DNA from: Arsenophonus sp046530785
GTDB lineage: Bacteria > Pseudomonadota > Gammaproteobacteria > Enterobacterales > Enterobacteriaceae
DNA: 64,000 nucleotides
NCBI GenBank assembly: GCA_046530785.1
Contig: JBHEQT010000006.1
Location: 1 to 64,000, forward strand
Reading direction: 5' to 3'
Under the pieces are notes generated by a model. It did not search any database and had not been told where the DNA came from. It saw nothing but the letters and a program-made list of their open reading frames with translations. The position numbers were made by a program, and so were the translations under genes. This document shows positions 22,619-33,501 of this stretch, in pieces (position 1 is the first letter of the stretch; each line of letters opens with the position of its first letter).

Positions 22619-22676
22619 AAAGTAGATAAACTAAACTATTAGTAAATAAATTTTGACTATAAGGTAAATATAATTA

Positions 22677-23897
22677 ATGAAGCGTGCAGTAATCACTGGT
22701 CTTGGCATTGTCTCCAGCATAGGTAATAACCAGCAAGAGGTACTGGCTTCTCTAGAAACGGGACGTTCTGGTATCAGATTTTCAAAAGAATTTAAAAAAA
22801 TGGGTTTACGTAGCCATGTTTGGGGTAATATTCAGTTAACGGAAGATTATATTAAACAAAAAATTGATCGTAAATTTCTTCGTTTTATGAGTGATTGTTC
22901 TATTTATGCTTATTTAGCGATGGAAGAGGCTATTCAAGATGGTAAACTGATTGATGACCATATTTCAAATATTCGTACAGGTTTAGTTGTTGGTTCTGGT
23001 GGTGGTTCACCCCGTAATCAAGTAGCTGGATCTGATGGTATGCGTGCAAAGGGATTACGTGGTGTTGGTCCATATATGGTAACCAGAGCAATGGCTTCAG
23101 GTGTTTCAGCTTGTTTAGCTACGCCTTTTAAAATTAAGGGTGTTAATTATTCTATCAGTTCTGCTTGTTCAACTTCTGCCCATTGTATTGGCCACGCTGT
23201 TGAGCTGATTCAATTAAATAAACAGGATATCATTTTTGCTGGTGGTGCTGAAGAATTAAGTTGGGAATTAAGTTGTGAATTTGATGCAATGGGTGCGTTA
23301 TCTACTAAATATAATACAATTCCAGAAAAAGCTTCACGAACCTATGATCAGAATCGAGATGGTTTTGTTATTTCTGGAGGCGGTGGTATCGTTATAGTAG
23401 AAGAATTATATCATGCCTTAGCTCGTAGAGCACATATTTATGCTGAAATTGTAGGTTATGGAGCGACTTCAGATGGTTATGAAATGGTTTCCCCTTCAGG
23501 TGAAGGGGCAGTTCGATGTATGAAAATGGCATTAGCAGATGTTAAAAACGTTGATTATATTAATACTCATGGTACTTCAACGCCAATTGGAGATATAAAA
23601 GAACTAGAAGCAATTAGTGAAGTATTTGGTATAAATATACCAGCGATTTCTGCTACTAAAGTAATGACCGGCCATTCTCTCGGAGCGGCAGGGGTGCATG
23701 AAGTTATTTATAGCTTGTTAATGCTAGAGCATGGATTTATTGCCCCAAACATCAATATTGATAATTTAGATGAAAAAGCGAGAGCAATGAACATCATTAC
23801 AGAGCCAACTCATCGAAAATTAAATACTGTAATGTCAAATAATTTTGGTTTTGGTGGAACTAATGCCTCGTTGGTAATGAATAAATATTATTCATAA
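22677..23897 (+). CDS. fabB: FabB, 3-oxoacyl-ACP synthase I
   Basis: Condensing enzyme of type II fatty-acid synthesis; elongates saturated acyl-ACPs and is needed for unsaturated fatty acids. It has 406 residues, the same as E. coli. The catalytic triad is intact: Cys164 in SSACSTSAHC, His in NTHGTSTPIGD (about residue 299) and His in KVMTGHSLGAAG (about 334). The glycine-rich FGFGGTNASLV near the C-terminus is also conserved. The ATG follows an AAGG ribosome site and opens into MKRAVITGLGIVSSIG, the family start. It is transcribed alone from an upstream region with FadR- and FabR-like boxes. Codon use is richer in GC than the flanks. No damage seen. Confidence 0.98.
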   Translation: MKRAVITGLGIVSSIGNNQQEVLASLETGRSGIRFSKEFKKMGLRSHVWGNIQLTEDYIKQKIDRKFLRFMSDCSIYAYLAMEEAIQDGKLIDDHISNIRTGLVVGSGGGSPRNQVAGSDGMRAKGLRGVGPYMVTRAMASGVSACLATPFKIKGVNYSISSACSTSAHCIGHAVELIQLNKQDIIFAGGAEELSWELSCEFDAMGALSTKYNTIPEKASRTYDQNRDGFVISGGGGIVIVEELYHALARRAHIYAEIVGYGATSDGYEMVSPSGEGAVRCMKMALADVKNVDYINTHGTSTPIGDIKELEAISEVFGINIPAISATKVMTGHSLGAAGVHEVIYSLLMLEHGFIAPNINIDNLDEKARAMNIITEPTHRKLNTVMSNNFGFGGTNASLVMNKYYS

Positions 23898-26812
23898 ATA
23901 AATTCTATTTTAAAAATTAATCATCTAAGTAACAATTTAGGGATATAAATTATTTTTTAATAAGTAATTGGTTTTTATTGAATTTTAAATAATTTTTTCT
24001 TAATATTTATGTATATAGAGTTGTTAATTATTGTCTCAATTATTGAGATTAATGACATTAATTACTAAAAATATCGTCAATTAAAGAATAATTATTATCT
24101 ATTTTATTTAAAAAATATCGATAATGAAATGGTACTAAATATAACCGATTAATAGATCCTAATTAATATTGAGATTTTATTTTCAAAAAAAAATAAAATA
24201 AAATTAAATTAAATATTTTCTACCGTAATTTTCTAATTTTTGAATAGTAAAATTAACAATAGTAAATATTATATATAATATAATTTAAATATAAAATGAT
24301 CAATAATTGGGAAGTTGAATTAAATTCAAAATTTTATTAAGCATATATTGAATAAGAAAAAGTAGTGATAAACATTCAGTAATTAATTTTAATTTAATTT
24401 TCTTTATTAAAATACTAAAAGATCACTTTAAGTAATAAGTCAAATAGTCAACGATTTATTAAAAAATAAAAGTTTTACCAATCAAAATACTAATGATAAA
24501 ATAATAAAAAGAATAAATTTTTGAATATAATAACCATTAATAATAATAAAAATTAATAGTAAGTATTTAAGGGATATGATAATTCTGTTTTAAAATAATA
24601 AGTAAAATTATTGTAAATAATCATCTCGAACGAACAATTAAAATAAAAAATTTTTAATTATGAATTAACACTACAACTATACCTGATTTTAAATACATCT
24701 CATCATAAATTAGTAAGCACTAAAAGAAGTAAATACTAATAAAATAGTCATAAATTTTAAAAATATTTTCTACTGTTCTAATCTCTAACTCTACAGAAAT
24801 GATTATAGTTAAAAACTATAAATATGAAAAATTTAATTTTATTTATAATCTGTTAATTATTTTATATTTTAGTATTATTTTATTGATATAAAATTGTAAT
24901 AGGATGATTGATGATCATAATTAGATTCTATCTGAATATTAAGAACCAAATATATCCTATACTATAGTATAGATATTATTAGTTCTCAATATAAGTATTG
25001 TAATAAATAGTTATTAGGATAATCACTTAGTGTAAAATAAATTATTATACACTTAGTAAATTAATTTATATAGTTAAAATATTATAAAAAAATATGGCTA
25101 TTTCTTTTTTTTAAGATATATAGTTTTTATTAAAATAAATAATTATTATTAATGTTAAGTACTGATATATAATTAAATTATATGGAAATTTATTTTTGTA
25201 AAAAATTATTCAAATAAATAATGATTGAATAATTATTTATTTAAGTAACGTCAGAAAATACTAAAATAAACAAAACTTTTCATAAAGAAGAATTTTGTTC
25301 ATATATCTTTAGAGGGGAAGAGAGGAGAGTATTAAAAGGATACTGTTTCTTCATCTCCCTGATTACTTAATAAAAAATATATTTATAAAACCTGTAAATA
25401 TAAGAATTGCAATAATTTCTATATCCTTAAAATCACTAAGAAGTGAAAATTATAGCAGATATATATCTTCTTTCTTGATTCTAATTAAGAAGATATTTCT
25501 TTTGGCATCAAAATAAAATTAATAATTTTATAAAAAATTGATCATTATTTAATATTTATATGTTTTATATAGATAAAAAATTCTAATGTTGGCAACAGAC
25601 TAGGAATTAAATAGGTTATTCTCAGTTCCATATAATTATGGATAGAAATTATATCAGTATTCTTATATTTATTTTTCAATGACTCATTGACAATTAAGCA
25701 GTAAAATAATCACTGTTTTTTCAAAAAGTGATTAGAAATAATGAAATCAGGGTTATGATTATTTGAATAAATAAGATATGAAATGTTCGATTTATTTTTT
25801 TGTTTTATGAAAAAATCTTTAATTATCAATGGATAGTATCGTTTTTAGAGATTGAAATTTCGATATCTTTAAGAAAATACATTTTTGAAAAAATAAAAAG
25901 AATTATATATTAAATTATTATTTATATAGATCAATAGATTACGATTTTCAATAAATATATAATAAAAATTATATTTTTATAGTATTCTCTAGAGTTAGAT
26001 GGATCATTAATTTGATCAAATTGAAATAAATATAGCATGGAAAATAAATATTAAATCAGGAAGAGATGATTGGATGATATATCAGTTACATTTTAGAAAT
26101 AATTTTAATTTGATGAAAATACGAACCTTTTCTTTCTGATTAAAATATTTTTATTTCTTTTATTAAAAACCTTCTAATAATTAGAAATTAAAATAAAATA
26201 AATCTAAAACCTTATTTTTTCATAGATTAAATAAGTTCAGAATCTTTTTTTTCAAAAAATATTTATCTATAATTATATTATCTTTAGTTAATGCAGAAGT
26301 ATGATTTAAAAGGAAAAAAAGTTACTACTTAAATAATATTATCAATTTTCAAAAAGAAATAGACTTGGATAGTTAACATAGAAATGGGAAGATCTAATTA
26401 AAATTTTTGCGTTTATTTGTATGAATTTTATAAAATAATTTATATAAATAAAAATGAAAAAACATAATACTTCATTTTTATTTTAAAAAATTCTTGATGG
26501 ATTTTTTCTTAAAAAATAGAAAAAATTTTAATAAAAGAATATTAAATTAATGCTATTTACATAATTTTTTAAAAGATTAGTAATCTTTATATTTAAAATA
26601 CTTTATTTGTAATAAATCACTAATATTTTTTACTCGAAATATAAAATAAGAAAATATTAAAAATTAATTTATAGCTAATCTTTTAATTAATTAAAAGAAT
26701 TTAATCACAAAAATTATTTATCTATGAGTAAAAAATATAGAAAAAACGTTTGATATTTTATCAAATATTAAAAAATTTATTAATTTTTATAAAGATACTT
26801 TGGAAGAGATAA
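23898..26812. other. 2.9-kb non-coding region between fabB and pdxB
   Basis: In E. coli yfcJ and flk occupy this interval. I could not read either here; all frames carry frequent stops. A short palindrome CTATACTATAGTATAG occurs near 24960. No RNA gene is seen. Confidence 0.5.
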
Positions 26813-27946
26813 GTGAAAATATTGATTGATGAAAATATTCCTTACGCAAAACAATTATTTCAGAAAATTTGTGAAGTTAAGATAGTTTCTGGGCGTTCAA
26901 TTTTATCTTCAGACCTAACAACAATAGATGCTTTAATAGTACGTTCTGTTACTCAAGTAAATGAAACATTACTAAAAGAGAGCAAAATAAAATTTGTTGG
27001 TACTGCAACCTCCGGATTTGATCATGTAGATAGGAAATGGTTACTGCAAAAAGGAATTTTTTTTTCTGCCGCACCGGGTTGTAATTCAACGGCAGTGGTA
27101 GAATATATTTTTTCTTCTTTGTTGTTAGTGGCTGAAAATGATTGCTTTGATTTGCGAGAAAAAACAATTGGTATCGTTGGGGTTGGTAACATTGGTAGTC
27201 GTCTTAATGCAGCTTTAAAATGCTGGGGTGTTAACACGTTACTTTGTGATCCGCCTCGTGCAGACGCTGGTGATAATACTGAAAAATTTTATTCACTAGA
27301 AAAATTAATTAGTGAGGCTGATATCTTGACTTTTCATGTTCCTTTAAATAAGTTCGGACGTTATTCATCTTATCATTTATTAAATGAAGAGTTGTTTGCT
27401 TCTATTCCGTCAGGACGTATATTGTTAAATACTAGCAGAGGAGAACTTATTGATGATCAGGAGTTATTAAAAGCATTAGAAAGAGGTAAGAAAATCGATG
27501 TTATATTAGATGTTTGGAAAGATGAACCTATTATCTCATTACCTTTATTAGCTAAAGTTAGGATTGGTTCTCCACATATTGCTGGTTATTCCCTTGAAGG
27601 TAAAGCGCGAGGTACCACTCAGATTTTTAATATATTTAGTGAATTTTTAGGGAAATCGCATAAAATAAACATAGATGATTTATTACCTATCTCTAAGTTT
27701 AATGAACTTAGTTTTTATGGTAAATTAACACAAGCAAATTTAAAGTCTTTAGTGCATTTAATTTATGACGTAAGAAATGACGATAAATCATTAAGAAATG
27801 TTGCTCATATTCCCGGAAAGTTTGATTATTTACGTAAATATTATCCAGAACGACGTGAATGGTCATCTCTTAAAATAAATTGTAATAATCTAGATACAGC
27901 TAATATCTTAAAAGGATTAGGTTTCAATGTACAAAAATTAATTTAA
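26813..27946 (+). CDS. pdxB: PdxB, 4-phosphoerythronate dehydrogenase
   Basis: NAD-dependent oxidation of 4-phosphoerythronate, second step of the DXP-dependent vitamin B6 pathway; cytoplasmic. It has 377 residues, the normal length. It starts at a GTG with a GGAAGAGA ribosome site about 10 bp upstream; the first residues MKILIDENIPYA match the family. The Rossmann motif GIVGVGNIGSR is at ~120-131. Catalytic Arg is in NTSRGELIDD, the Glu follows in WKDEP, and His in SPHIAGYSLEGKARG. The C-terminal ~90 residues form the PdxB-specific dimerisation domain and are complete. Intact PdxB implies the symbiont may still make pyridoxal phosphate. A decayed usg lies between it and truA. Confidence 0.96.
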   Translation: MKILIDENIPYAKQLFQKICEVKIVSGRSILSSDLTTIDALIVRSVTQVNETLLKESKIKFVGTATSGFDHVDRKWLLQKGIFFSAAPGCNSTAVVEYIFSSLLLVAENDCFDLREKTIGIVGVGNIGSRLNAALKCWGVNTLLCDPPRADAGDNTEKFYSLEKLISEADILTFHVPLNKFGRYSSYHLLNEELFASIPSGRILLNTSRGELIDDQELLKALERGKKIDVILDVWKDEPIISLPLLAKVRIGSPHIAGYSLEGKARGTTQIFNIFSEFLGKSHKINIDDLLPISKFNELSFYGKLTQANLKSLVHLIYDVRNDDKSLRNVAHIPGKFDYLRKYYPERREWSSLKINCNNLDTANILKGLGFNVQKLI

Positions 27947-29011
27947 ACTTAAAGTGCTTAGAAAATTTGAAATTCTATAATAATAGAAAGTTGAATCAAA
28001 AATTTATTAGATATAGCAAATTTTTCAAGTGGAAATCCGTATTTAAATTTATTATAAAAATCTTAGTTTAATTTTGATAAAACTTATATTATCTGAATAA
28101 ATAAAAACAATATCAGAAAAATAATATTTATTATAATAAATAAAAGACTCTATTATGGATCTATAATTATTTTTTGATAAAAGTATAGATATTTTTACTT
28201 CTAAAAAACTTTTCTTATTATTCAAAATAAAGTAACCAGAAAATAGTTATTTTATTTTTTAAAATAGTAGTTTTTATATATAAAAATATATCCGATTAAT
28301 CGTTTTAAACTAGATTATTTATCAATGTTATTTCCTGATTACCCTTACCACCCATGATCGTAAGATCATTTTATTTTATGATATAACTATCAGAAGATTA
28401 TTATTCCTTTATTAATTTATTAAATTAATATTCCTTGAATTAATCGCTTATATTAATGAAATTATTTTTTTGTTTTAAAGTATGTTATAAAAATGAAAAT
28501 GGGATGATTTTCTATTAATAAATAAGTTTTCTTATTAAATGGGATAACATTTAATTTATTAAAATATTAATAAATGATAATATAAAATTTATGGTGAAAG
28601 GGAAAGTTTAGTTGGTCAATTGAATATATAGATTTGTTAGAATAATGAATTATTAATATTTATCAAATATTTATAATTGCTTCGTTTATGCTAATTCAAC
28701 AAGTAGATTATATAAAAATATTATGTATAATTAAGTACAATAATAAAAAACTAGAAAAAAATTACTTAATTTAATGGATATTTACAATATTACAGAAAAT
28801 ATTTTTCAATTCAAGTAACAGATGTGCTTCAAATAGTGATCTGATTAAGTATTAGTTATAATTATAATGGTTATGGAACAATTTTAAATATTACATTTTC
28901 GTTGATTACTAATTATTTAATTTAATAGTAGTTAAATATGAATAGAAATCTCGAAGCGATTAATGAATAAATAAATAATATTAATATTTAGAAAAGTGAA
29001 ATTTTGTACAA
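27947..29011 (+). pseudogene. usg: Decayed usg (semialdehyde-dehydrogenase paralogue)
   Basis: The gap between pdxB and truA is 1065 bp, nearly the size of E. coli usg (about 1.0 kb), which lies exactly here. Around 28000-28090 a plus-strand reading gives GNPYLNLL*KS*FNFDKTY, which aligns with the Usg segment GEIYALARNES...LRFGGKT. Elsewhere the frame is broken by stops and frameshifts. The match is short, so the identification rests partly on position. No intact product is possible. Confidence 0.5.
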
Positions 29012-29803
29012 ATGAATAAAATTGCGTTAGGTGTTGAATATAGTGGAAGTAATTATTATGGTTGGCAACGTCAACAACAGGTAAAAAGTATTCAATCTTG
29101 TTTAGAGTTTGCATTAACTAAAATTGCGAATGAGTCTATTCAAGTTTATTGTGCTGGACGTACTGATGCAGGTGTGCATGCTACAGGTCAAGTAATCCAC
29201 TTTGACACATCCGTTATACGTAAAGATTCTGCCTGGACGATAGGTGTTAACAGTTATTTACCTTCTGATATCGTCGTACATTGGAGCAAAATTGTTACAT
29301 CAGATTTTCATGCTCGTTTTAGTGCTATTGCACGTCAATATCGTTATATTATTTTTAATCATTGTTATCGACCAGTAATATTAGCAGCAGGCGTTACACA
29401 CTATCATGCACCATTAAATGCTGAGAGAATGCATACTGCAGCTCAGTCACTAGTTGGGGAGCACGATTTTACTTCATTCAGATCTATTAACTGTCAATCT
29501 AAATCACCTTTTCGTAATATAATGTATGTTCATGTAAATCGTTACGGTAAATATATTGTGATTGATATTAAAGCTAATTCTTTTGTTTATCATATGGTAC
29601 GAAATATTGTCGGTAGTTTACTTTCAATAGGATCTGGTAATCAAAATATTAGCTGGATAGAAGAGCTTTTAGAATTAAAAGATAGAAAAAAGGCGTCAAT
29701 AACCGCAAAAGCAGAAGGACTTTACTTGGTTTCTGTCGATTATCCCTCAAAATATAAACTACCTAAGAAGAACATAGGAAATTTTTTTTTATTAGAAGAA
29801 TAA
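29012..29803 (+). CDS. truA: TruA, tRNA pseudouridine(38-40) synthase
   Basis: Converts uridines 38-40 of the anticodon arm of many tRNAs to pseudouridine. It has 263 residues, near the family length. The catalytic Asp52 is in CAGRTDAGVHATGQVIHF. Other family segments are GVEYSGSNYYGWQRQ at the start, ARFSAIARQYRYIIFN, and GEHDFTSFRS and FVYHMVRNIVGSLL in the C-terminal half. The ATG has only a weak ribosome site but begins the conserved KIALGVEYSG strand. It sits in the ancestral pdxB-usg-truA-dedA-accD order; both usg and dedA are now decayed, leaving it isolated. Confidence 0.96.
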   Translation: MNKIALGVEYSGSNYYGWQRQQQVKSIQSCLEFALTKIANESIQVYCAGRTDAGVHATGQVIHFDTSVIRKDSAWTIGVNSYLPSDIVVHWSKIVTSDFHARFSAIARQYRYIIFNHCYRPVILAAGVTHYHAPLNAERMHTAAQSLVGEHDFTSFRSINCQSKSPFRNIMYVHVNRYGKYIVIDIKANSFVYHMVRNIVGSLLSIGSGNQNISWIEELLELKDRKKASITAKAEGLYLVSVDYPSKYKLPKKNIGNFFLLEE

Positions 29804-29829
29804 AATTTAATTTTTTGTTTAATTACAAA

Positions 29830-30490
29830 CTGCTATAAGCTATATTAAACTATTGATTTTTATAGAAATTGAATTTTATTTATATGAAATAGTTTCTAAG
29901 TATAGAATTTAGCTATACTTCATTTTATTTTTAATAGGTTTTTTCTAAAACTGAATTCATTATTTACTACTTTTAGTAAGTGATTTCCTATTATTTATTA
30001 TTGGTGCATTAAAATAACTAGAAAGTGATAATCTAGATATTCATTTTAATTTAGTACTAATAATTATTGCTTACGATTATTGGTGATAAAGTTTAGTTAT
30101 AATATTTGTCACTTTATTCACTGATCATTTGTTTAGTAATTCTAATTCAAGAATTTTTGTCTATTTATTTTGAAAAATAGATTTTTTATGAAAAATAGAG
30201 ACAAAACGATTATTTTTAACTAAATTTATATTTTTTATTAAAAAATTTATTTCAATTCTTACAAAATTGAGAAGAATATAATATCTTTATTTTACTTTTT
30301 TAAAATGTAATATTAGAGAGATTATTACTTCTTCGTATTATTTTATTTATATGTAGATTATATTTTAGTAATTTACTAACTTTCAAGAAAGTTTAAAATC
30401 ATTATTTATTTTAATTTCTATTCTTCTAGTATAATATAAGATATGTACGCTATCATTAAGTATTTTTAAAAGAAAACAGTTTCTTAAAAA
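29830..30490 (+). pseudogene. dedA: Decayed dedA (membrane protein)
   Basis: DedA-family inner-membrane proteins are lipid or ion transporters. E. coli dedA lies between truA and accD. From 29941 one frame reads FSKTEFIIYYF then, after stops, LLLTIIGDKV; these align with FCETGLVVTPF and MLIAAIVGDAV of DedA at the right spacing. At about 30235-30360 another frame resembles the ARFVPIVRTFAPF region. Several TAG/TAA codons interrupt the main frame. Extrapolating from the match gives the stated limits, filling the truA-accD gap. Not functional as it stands. Confidence 0.75.
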
Positions 30491-30608
30491 CATTAAATAA
30501 TTTTTATCTTATAATGTTTAGTAAATTTTATTCAGTATTCTTTAGTATTTAGTTAATTATTAATATAATAATAAGATTGATAATCTAGTTTCCAATAAAG
30601 GGCTATTA

Positions 30609-31556
30609 ATGAGCTGGATTGAAAAGATTCTTAATAAAAGAAATATTATAAAGACTCGCAAAGCGAATATTCCTGAAGGAATTTGGACAAAATGTGATAG
30701 TTGCGGACAAATATTATATTATCCTGAATTAGAAAGTAATTTATTTGTATGCTCAAGATGTGATTTTCATATGCGTATTTCAGCCCGTCAACGTCTAGCT
30801 TCTTTTCTTGATCAAGGAACTATGAATGAATTAGGTAGTGAATTAGAACCTAAAGATATTTTGAAATTTCGTGATTCAAAAAAATATAAAGATCGCATAT
30901 TATCGGCACAAAAAATAACAAATGAAAAAGATGCTTTAATCGTGATGAAAGGAATGCTTAAAGGTATGCCAGTTATTGCAGCAGCTTTTGAATTTGCTTT
31001 TATGGGAGGATCAATGGCTTCGGTTGTTGGTGCTCGTTTTGTTCGTGCGGGTGAAAAATCATTGGAAGATAATTGTCCATTAGTTTGTTTTTCTGCCAGT
31101 GGTGGTGCTCGTATGCAAGAAGCATTAATTTCGTTGATGCAAATGGCAAAGACTAGTGCCGTACTGGCAAAATTGCAAGAAAGAGGAGTTCCTTATATTT
31201 CAGTACTTACGAATCCAACCATGGGTGGTGTATCAGCAAGTTTAGGTATGTTAGGAGATATTAATATTGCCGAACCTAAAGCTCTGATTGGCTTTGCTGG
31301 TCCGAGAATTATTGAACAAACTATGCATGAAAAATTACCAGTAGGTTTTCAAAGAAGTGAATTCCTAATTGAAAAAGGTACAATTGATATAATTATGAGA
31401 CGGACTGAAATGAGGGATAAATTATCCGAAATACTATCTATTTTAACTCAACAGACTGCTCGAAATATAAATCAAATTGATACCACTACTTTAATTCAAG
31501 GTAATCTGGAGAAAAAGTGTTGTGAAAAACACAAAATTAACAACAAATCTGATTAA
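30609..31556 (+). CDS. accD: AccD, acetyl-CoA carboxylase carboxyltransferase beta
   Basis: With AccA forms the carboxyltransferase that makes malonyl-CoA, the first committed step of fatty-acid synthesis. It has 315 residues, slightly longer than E. coli. The N-terminal zinc ribbon is complete: Cys29, Cys32, Cys48 and Cys51. The crotonase-fold domain carries AAAFEFAFMGGSMASVVGARF, SASGGARMQEALISLMQMAK, a TNPTMGGVSASLGMLGD turn and AEPKALIGFAGPRIIEQT. An AAAGGG ribosome site precedes the ATG. Its last 35 bp overlap the proposed start of folC, indicating co-transcription. Confidence 0.97.
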   Translation: MSWIEKILNKRNIIKTRKANIPEGIWTKCDSCGQILYYPELESNLFVCSRCDFHMRISARQRLASFLDQGTMNELGSELEPKDILKFRDSKKYKDRILSAQKITNEKDALIVMKGMLKGMPVIAAAFEFAFMGGSMASVVGARFVRAGEKSLEDNCPLVCFSASGGARMQEALISLMQMAKTSAVLAKLQERGVPYISVLTNPTMGGVSASLGMLGDINIAEPKALIGFAGPRIIEQTMHEKLPVGFQRSEFLIEKGTIDIIMRRTEMRDKLSEILSILTQQTARNINQIDTTTLIQGNLEKKCCEKHKINNKSD

Positions 31557-32856
31557 AAATGAGAAGATATTTGATCATTTAATAGTACCAGAAAAAACTT
31601 CTTCTTTAACTACCTGGTTAAATTATTTAACTAATCAACATATCAAAATTATTGATATGGGACTTGATCGGATTAGTTTTGTTGCTAAAAGATTAGATCT
31701 TTTAAATCCAGCCAAAAAAGTTATTACTGTTGCAGGAACAAATGGTAAAGGAACTACCTGCCATATACTGGAATTAATTTTAATTGAAGCAGGATTAAAA
31801 GTTGGTGTTTATAGCTCTCCACATTTGCTGCATTATACTGAGCGTGTTAGGATTCAAGGTAAAATGTTATCTGAAAAGATATTTTGTAAAGTTTTTTCTG
31901 ATATCGAATCTAAACGAGGTACAACTACATTAACTTATTTTGAATATAGTACTTTAGCTGCTTTGAAGTTATTTAAACAAGCTAAACTTGATGTAGTTAT
32001 TTTAGAAGTAGGTTTAGGTGGACGTTTAGATGCAACTAATATTGTGAATGCAAATATTTCTGCAATCACTACAATTGCATTAGATCATATTGATTCTCTT
32101 GGTAGTGATCGTGAGCAGATTGGTTATGAAAAAGCGGGTATTTTTCGATCAGGACGCTACGCAGTTATAGGTGAACCAGATATTCCTAATTCGATTAATA
32201 AGGTTGCTCAAGATGTTGGAGCAGAGTTATTTCGTTGTGGGATAGATTGGAAATTTAAATCGCAGAATGATTATTGGCATTGGCAATCTCATGAAACTGA
32301 ATTTAAGAAATTAATTTTTCCAAAAGTCCCATTATCAAATGCTGCAACAGCATTGGCAATTATCAATTGTTTAATCAAGGATCGTGATCCTATTATTCAA
32401 ACTATATCAGAGCAAGATATTCAGAATGGGCTTCTTAAAGCAAAATTACCAGGTCGTTTTGATATTATATGTAAGCAACCTTGTGTAATTTTAGATGTTG
32501 CGCATAATCCCCATGCAGCAGCTTATTTAGCTGATAAAGTATCCCAATTACCAAAGAAAAAAAATACTAAAGTTTATGCAATTTTAGCTATGTTAACCGA
32601 TAAAGATATAAAAAATACTTTATCTTATCTACTTCCTCAAGTTAATGAATGGTATCTTTCTTCACTAAGTGGGACACGTGGTGCTGATGTTGGACAATTA
32701 GCACAATATATTAATTCTTCATATCAATTAGATACTGTTAAAGATGCTTGGTTTCAGATAATGGAAAAAGTTAATAAACATGATATTGTTTTAGTTTTTG
32801 GCTCATTTCGTACCGTTGCTGAAGTTATGAAGTTGCAGATAAAAAGGAGAATTTAG
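31522..32856 (+). CDS. folC: FolC, dihydrofolate/folylpolyglutamate synthase
   Basis: Adds glutamate to dihydropteroate to give dihydrofolate and then builds folate polyglutamates. As called it has 444 residues against about 422 in E. coli. The ATP-binding loop VAGTNGKGTTC, SSPHLLHYTERVRIQG, LEVGLGGRLDATN, TTIALDHIDSLG and the ligase-domain DVAHNPHAAAYL are all intact. The GTG at 31522 has a GGAG ribosome site about 8 bp upstream but adds roughly 14 residues before the region aligning with the E. coli start. No better in-frame ATG exists, so either a longer N-terminus or a non-standard later start is used. The GTG of dedD directly follows the stop. Confidence 0.93.
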   Translation: MKNTKLTTNLIKNEKIFDHLIVPEKTSSLTTWLNYLTNQHIKIIDMGLDRISFVAKRLDLLNPAKKVITVAGTNGKGTTCHILELILIEAGLKVGVYSSPHLLHYTERVRIQGKMLSEKIFCKVFSDIESKRGTTTLTYFEYSTLAALKLFKQAKLDVVILEVGLGGRLDATNIVNANISAITTIALDHIDSLGSDREQIGYEKAGIFRSGRYAVIGEPDIPNSINKVAQDVGAELFRCGIDWKFKSQNDYWHWQSHETEFKKLIFPKVPLSNAATALAIINCLIKDRDPIIQTISEQDIQNGLLKAKLPGRFDIICKQPCVILDVAHNPHAAAYLADKVSQLPKKKNTKVYAILAMLTDKDIKNTLSYLLPQVNEWYLSSLSGTRGADVGQLAQYINSSYQLDTVKDAWFQIMEKVNKHDIVLVFGSFRTVAEVMKLQIKRRI

Positions 32857-33474
32857 GTGAGCAATAATTTTCAAATTCGATTAGTGAAACCGATTGTTGT
32901 TATTACTATTAGCATTATTGTATTATTCTTATTATTTGATAAAAATAAGAAACATAATAAGATTGAATTTGAAGAGTTTTCCTTAATTCCTAAGGATAGA
33001 AGTATATATAAAATTGAACCTATTTCTTTAATTAATGCTAAAACAGTAGCAATATCTTTAGAAAAAGATGAGGAAGGAATTATCTCTAATAACGTTTCTA
33101 ATTTGAAAGACAAATTGGAAAATAATTTATCTTTTCAAGAAAAAAAAACTAAATCAGTAATAAAAATTGTTAAAAACAAAGAATTAATTCTAGAAAAAAT
33201 TAATAAATTAAATAGAAAAATTAAAATACCAAAAGGTCGAGCTTATGTTATTCAGTTGGGAGTACTTAAGAATATAGAAAAAGCGGAGGAAATTATTACA
33301 AAATTACGTTTTTCTGGTTATCAGGTTTATAGTAAACCATCATTACCAGTTAATGGTCAGTTGACACGAATTTTTATCGGACTAAACGCTTCGAGAGAAA
33401 AATTACAGTCTATTTTACCAAATCTGAAAAATTTAACTGGTTTACAAGGAATAATACAAAGTTATAAACCTTAA
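32857..33474 (+). CDS. dedD: DedD, SPOR-domain septal protein
   Basis: Inner-membrane division protein; its SPOR domain binds denuded glycan strands at the septum. It has 205 residues. One transmembrane helix lies near the start (about residues 12-28, IVVITISIIVLFLLF), followed by a Lys/Glu/Asn-rich periplasmic linker. The C-terminal SPOR domain (~125-205) reads RAYVIQLGVLKNIEKAEEII, LRFSGYQVYS and TRIFIGLNASREKL. It starts with GTG immediately after the folC stop, with an AAGGAGA ribosome site inside folC, so translation is coupled. The linker is degenerate and AT-driven but the frame is intact. Confidence 0.92.
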   Translation: MSNNFQIRLVKPIVVITISIIVLFLLFDKNKKHNKIEFEEFSLIPKDRSIYKIEPISLINAKTVAISLEKDEEGIISNNVSNLKDKLENNLSFQEKKTKSVIKIVKNKELILEKINKLNRKIKIPKGRAYVIQLGVLKNIEKAEEIITKLRFSGYQVYSKPSLPVNGQLTRIFIGLNASREKLQSILPNLKNLTGLQGIIQSYKP

Positions 33475-33501
33475 AATAGATGTATTAATAGAAAAATATT
33501 T

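Noticed and set aside
28320..28360. Relatively GC-rich patch CCTTACCACCCATGATCG
   Set aside because: Checked as a possible RNA or operator; no stem, tRNA or known motif fits. Probably a less decayed piece of usg.
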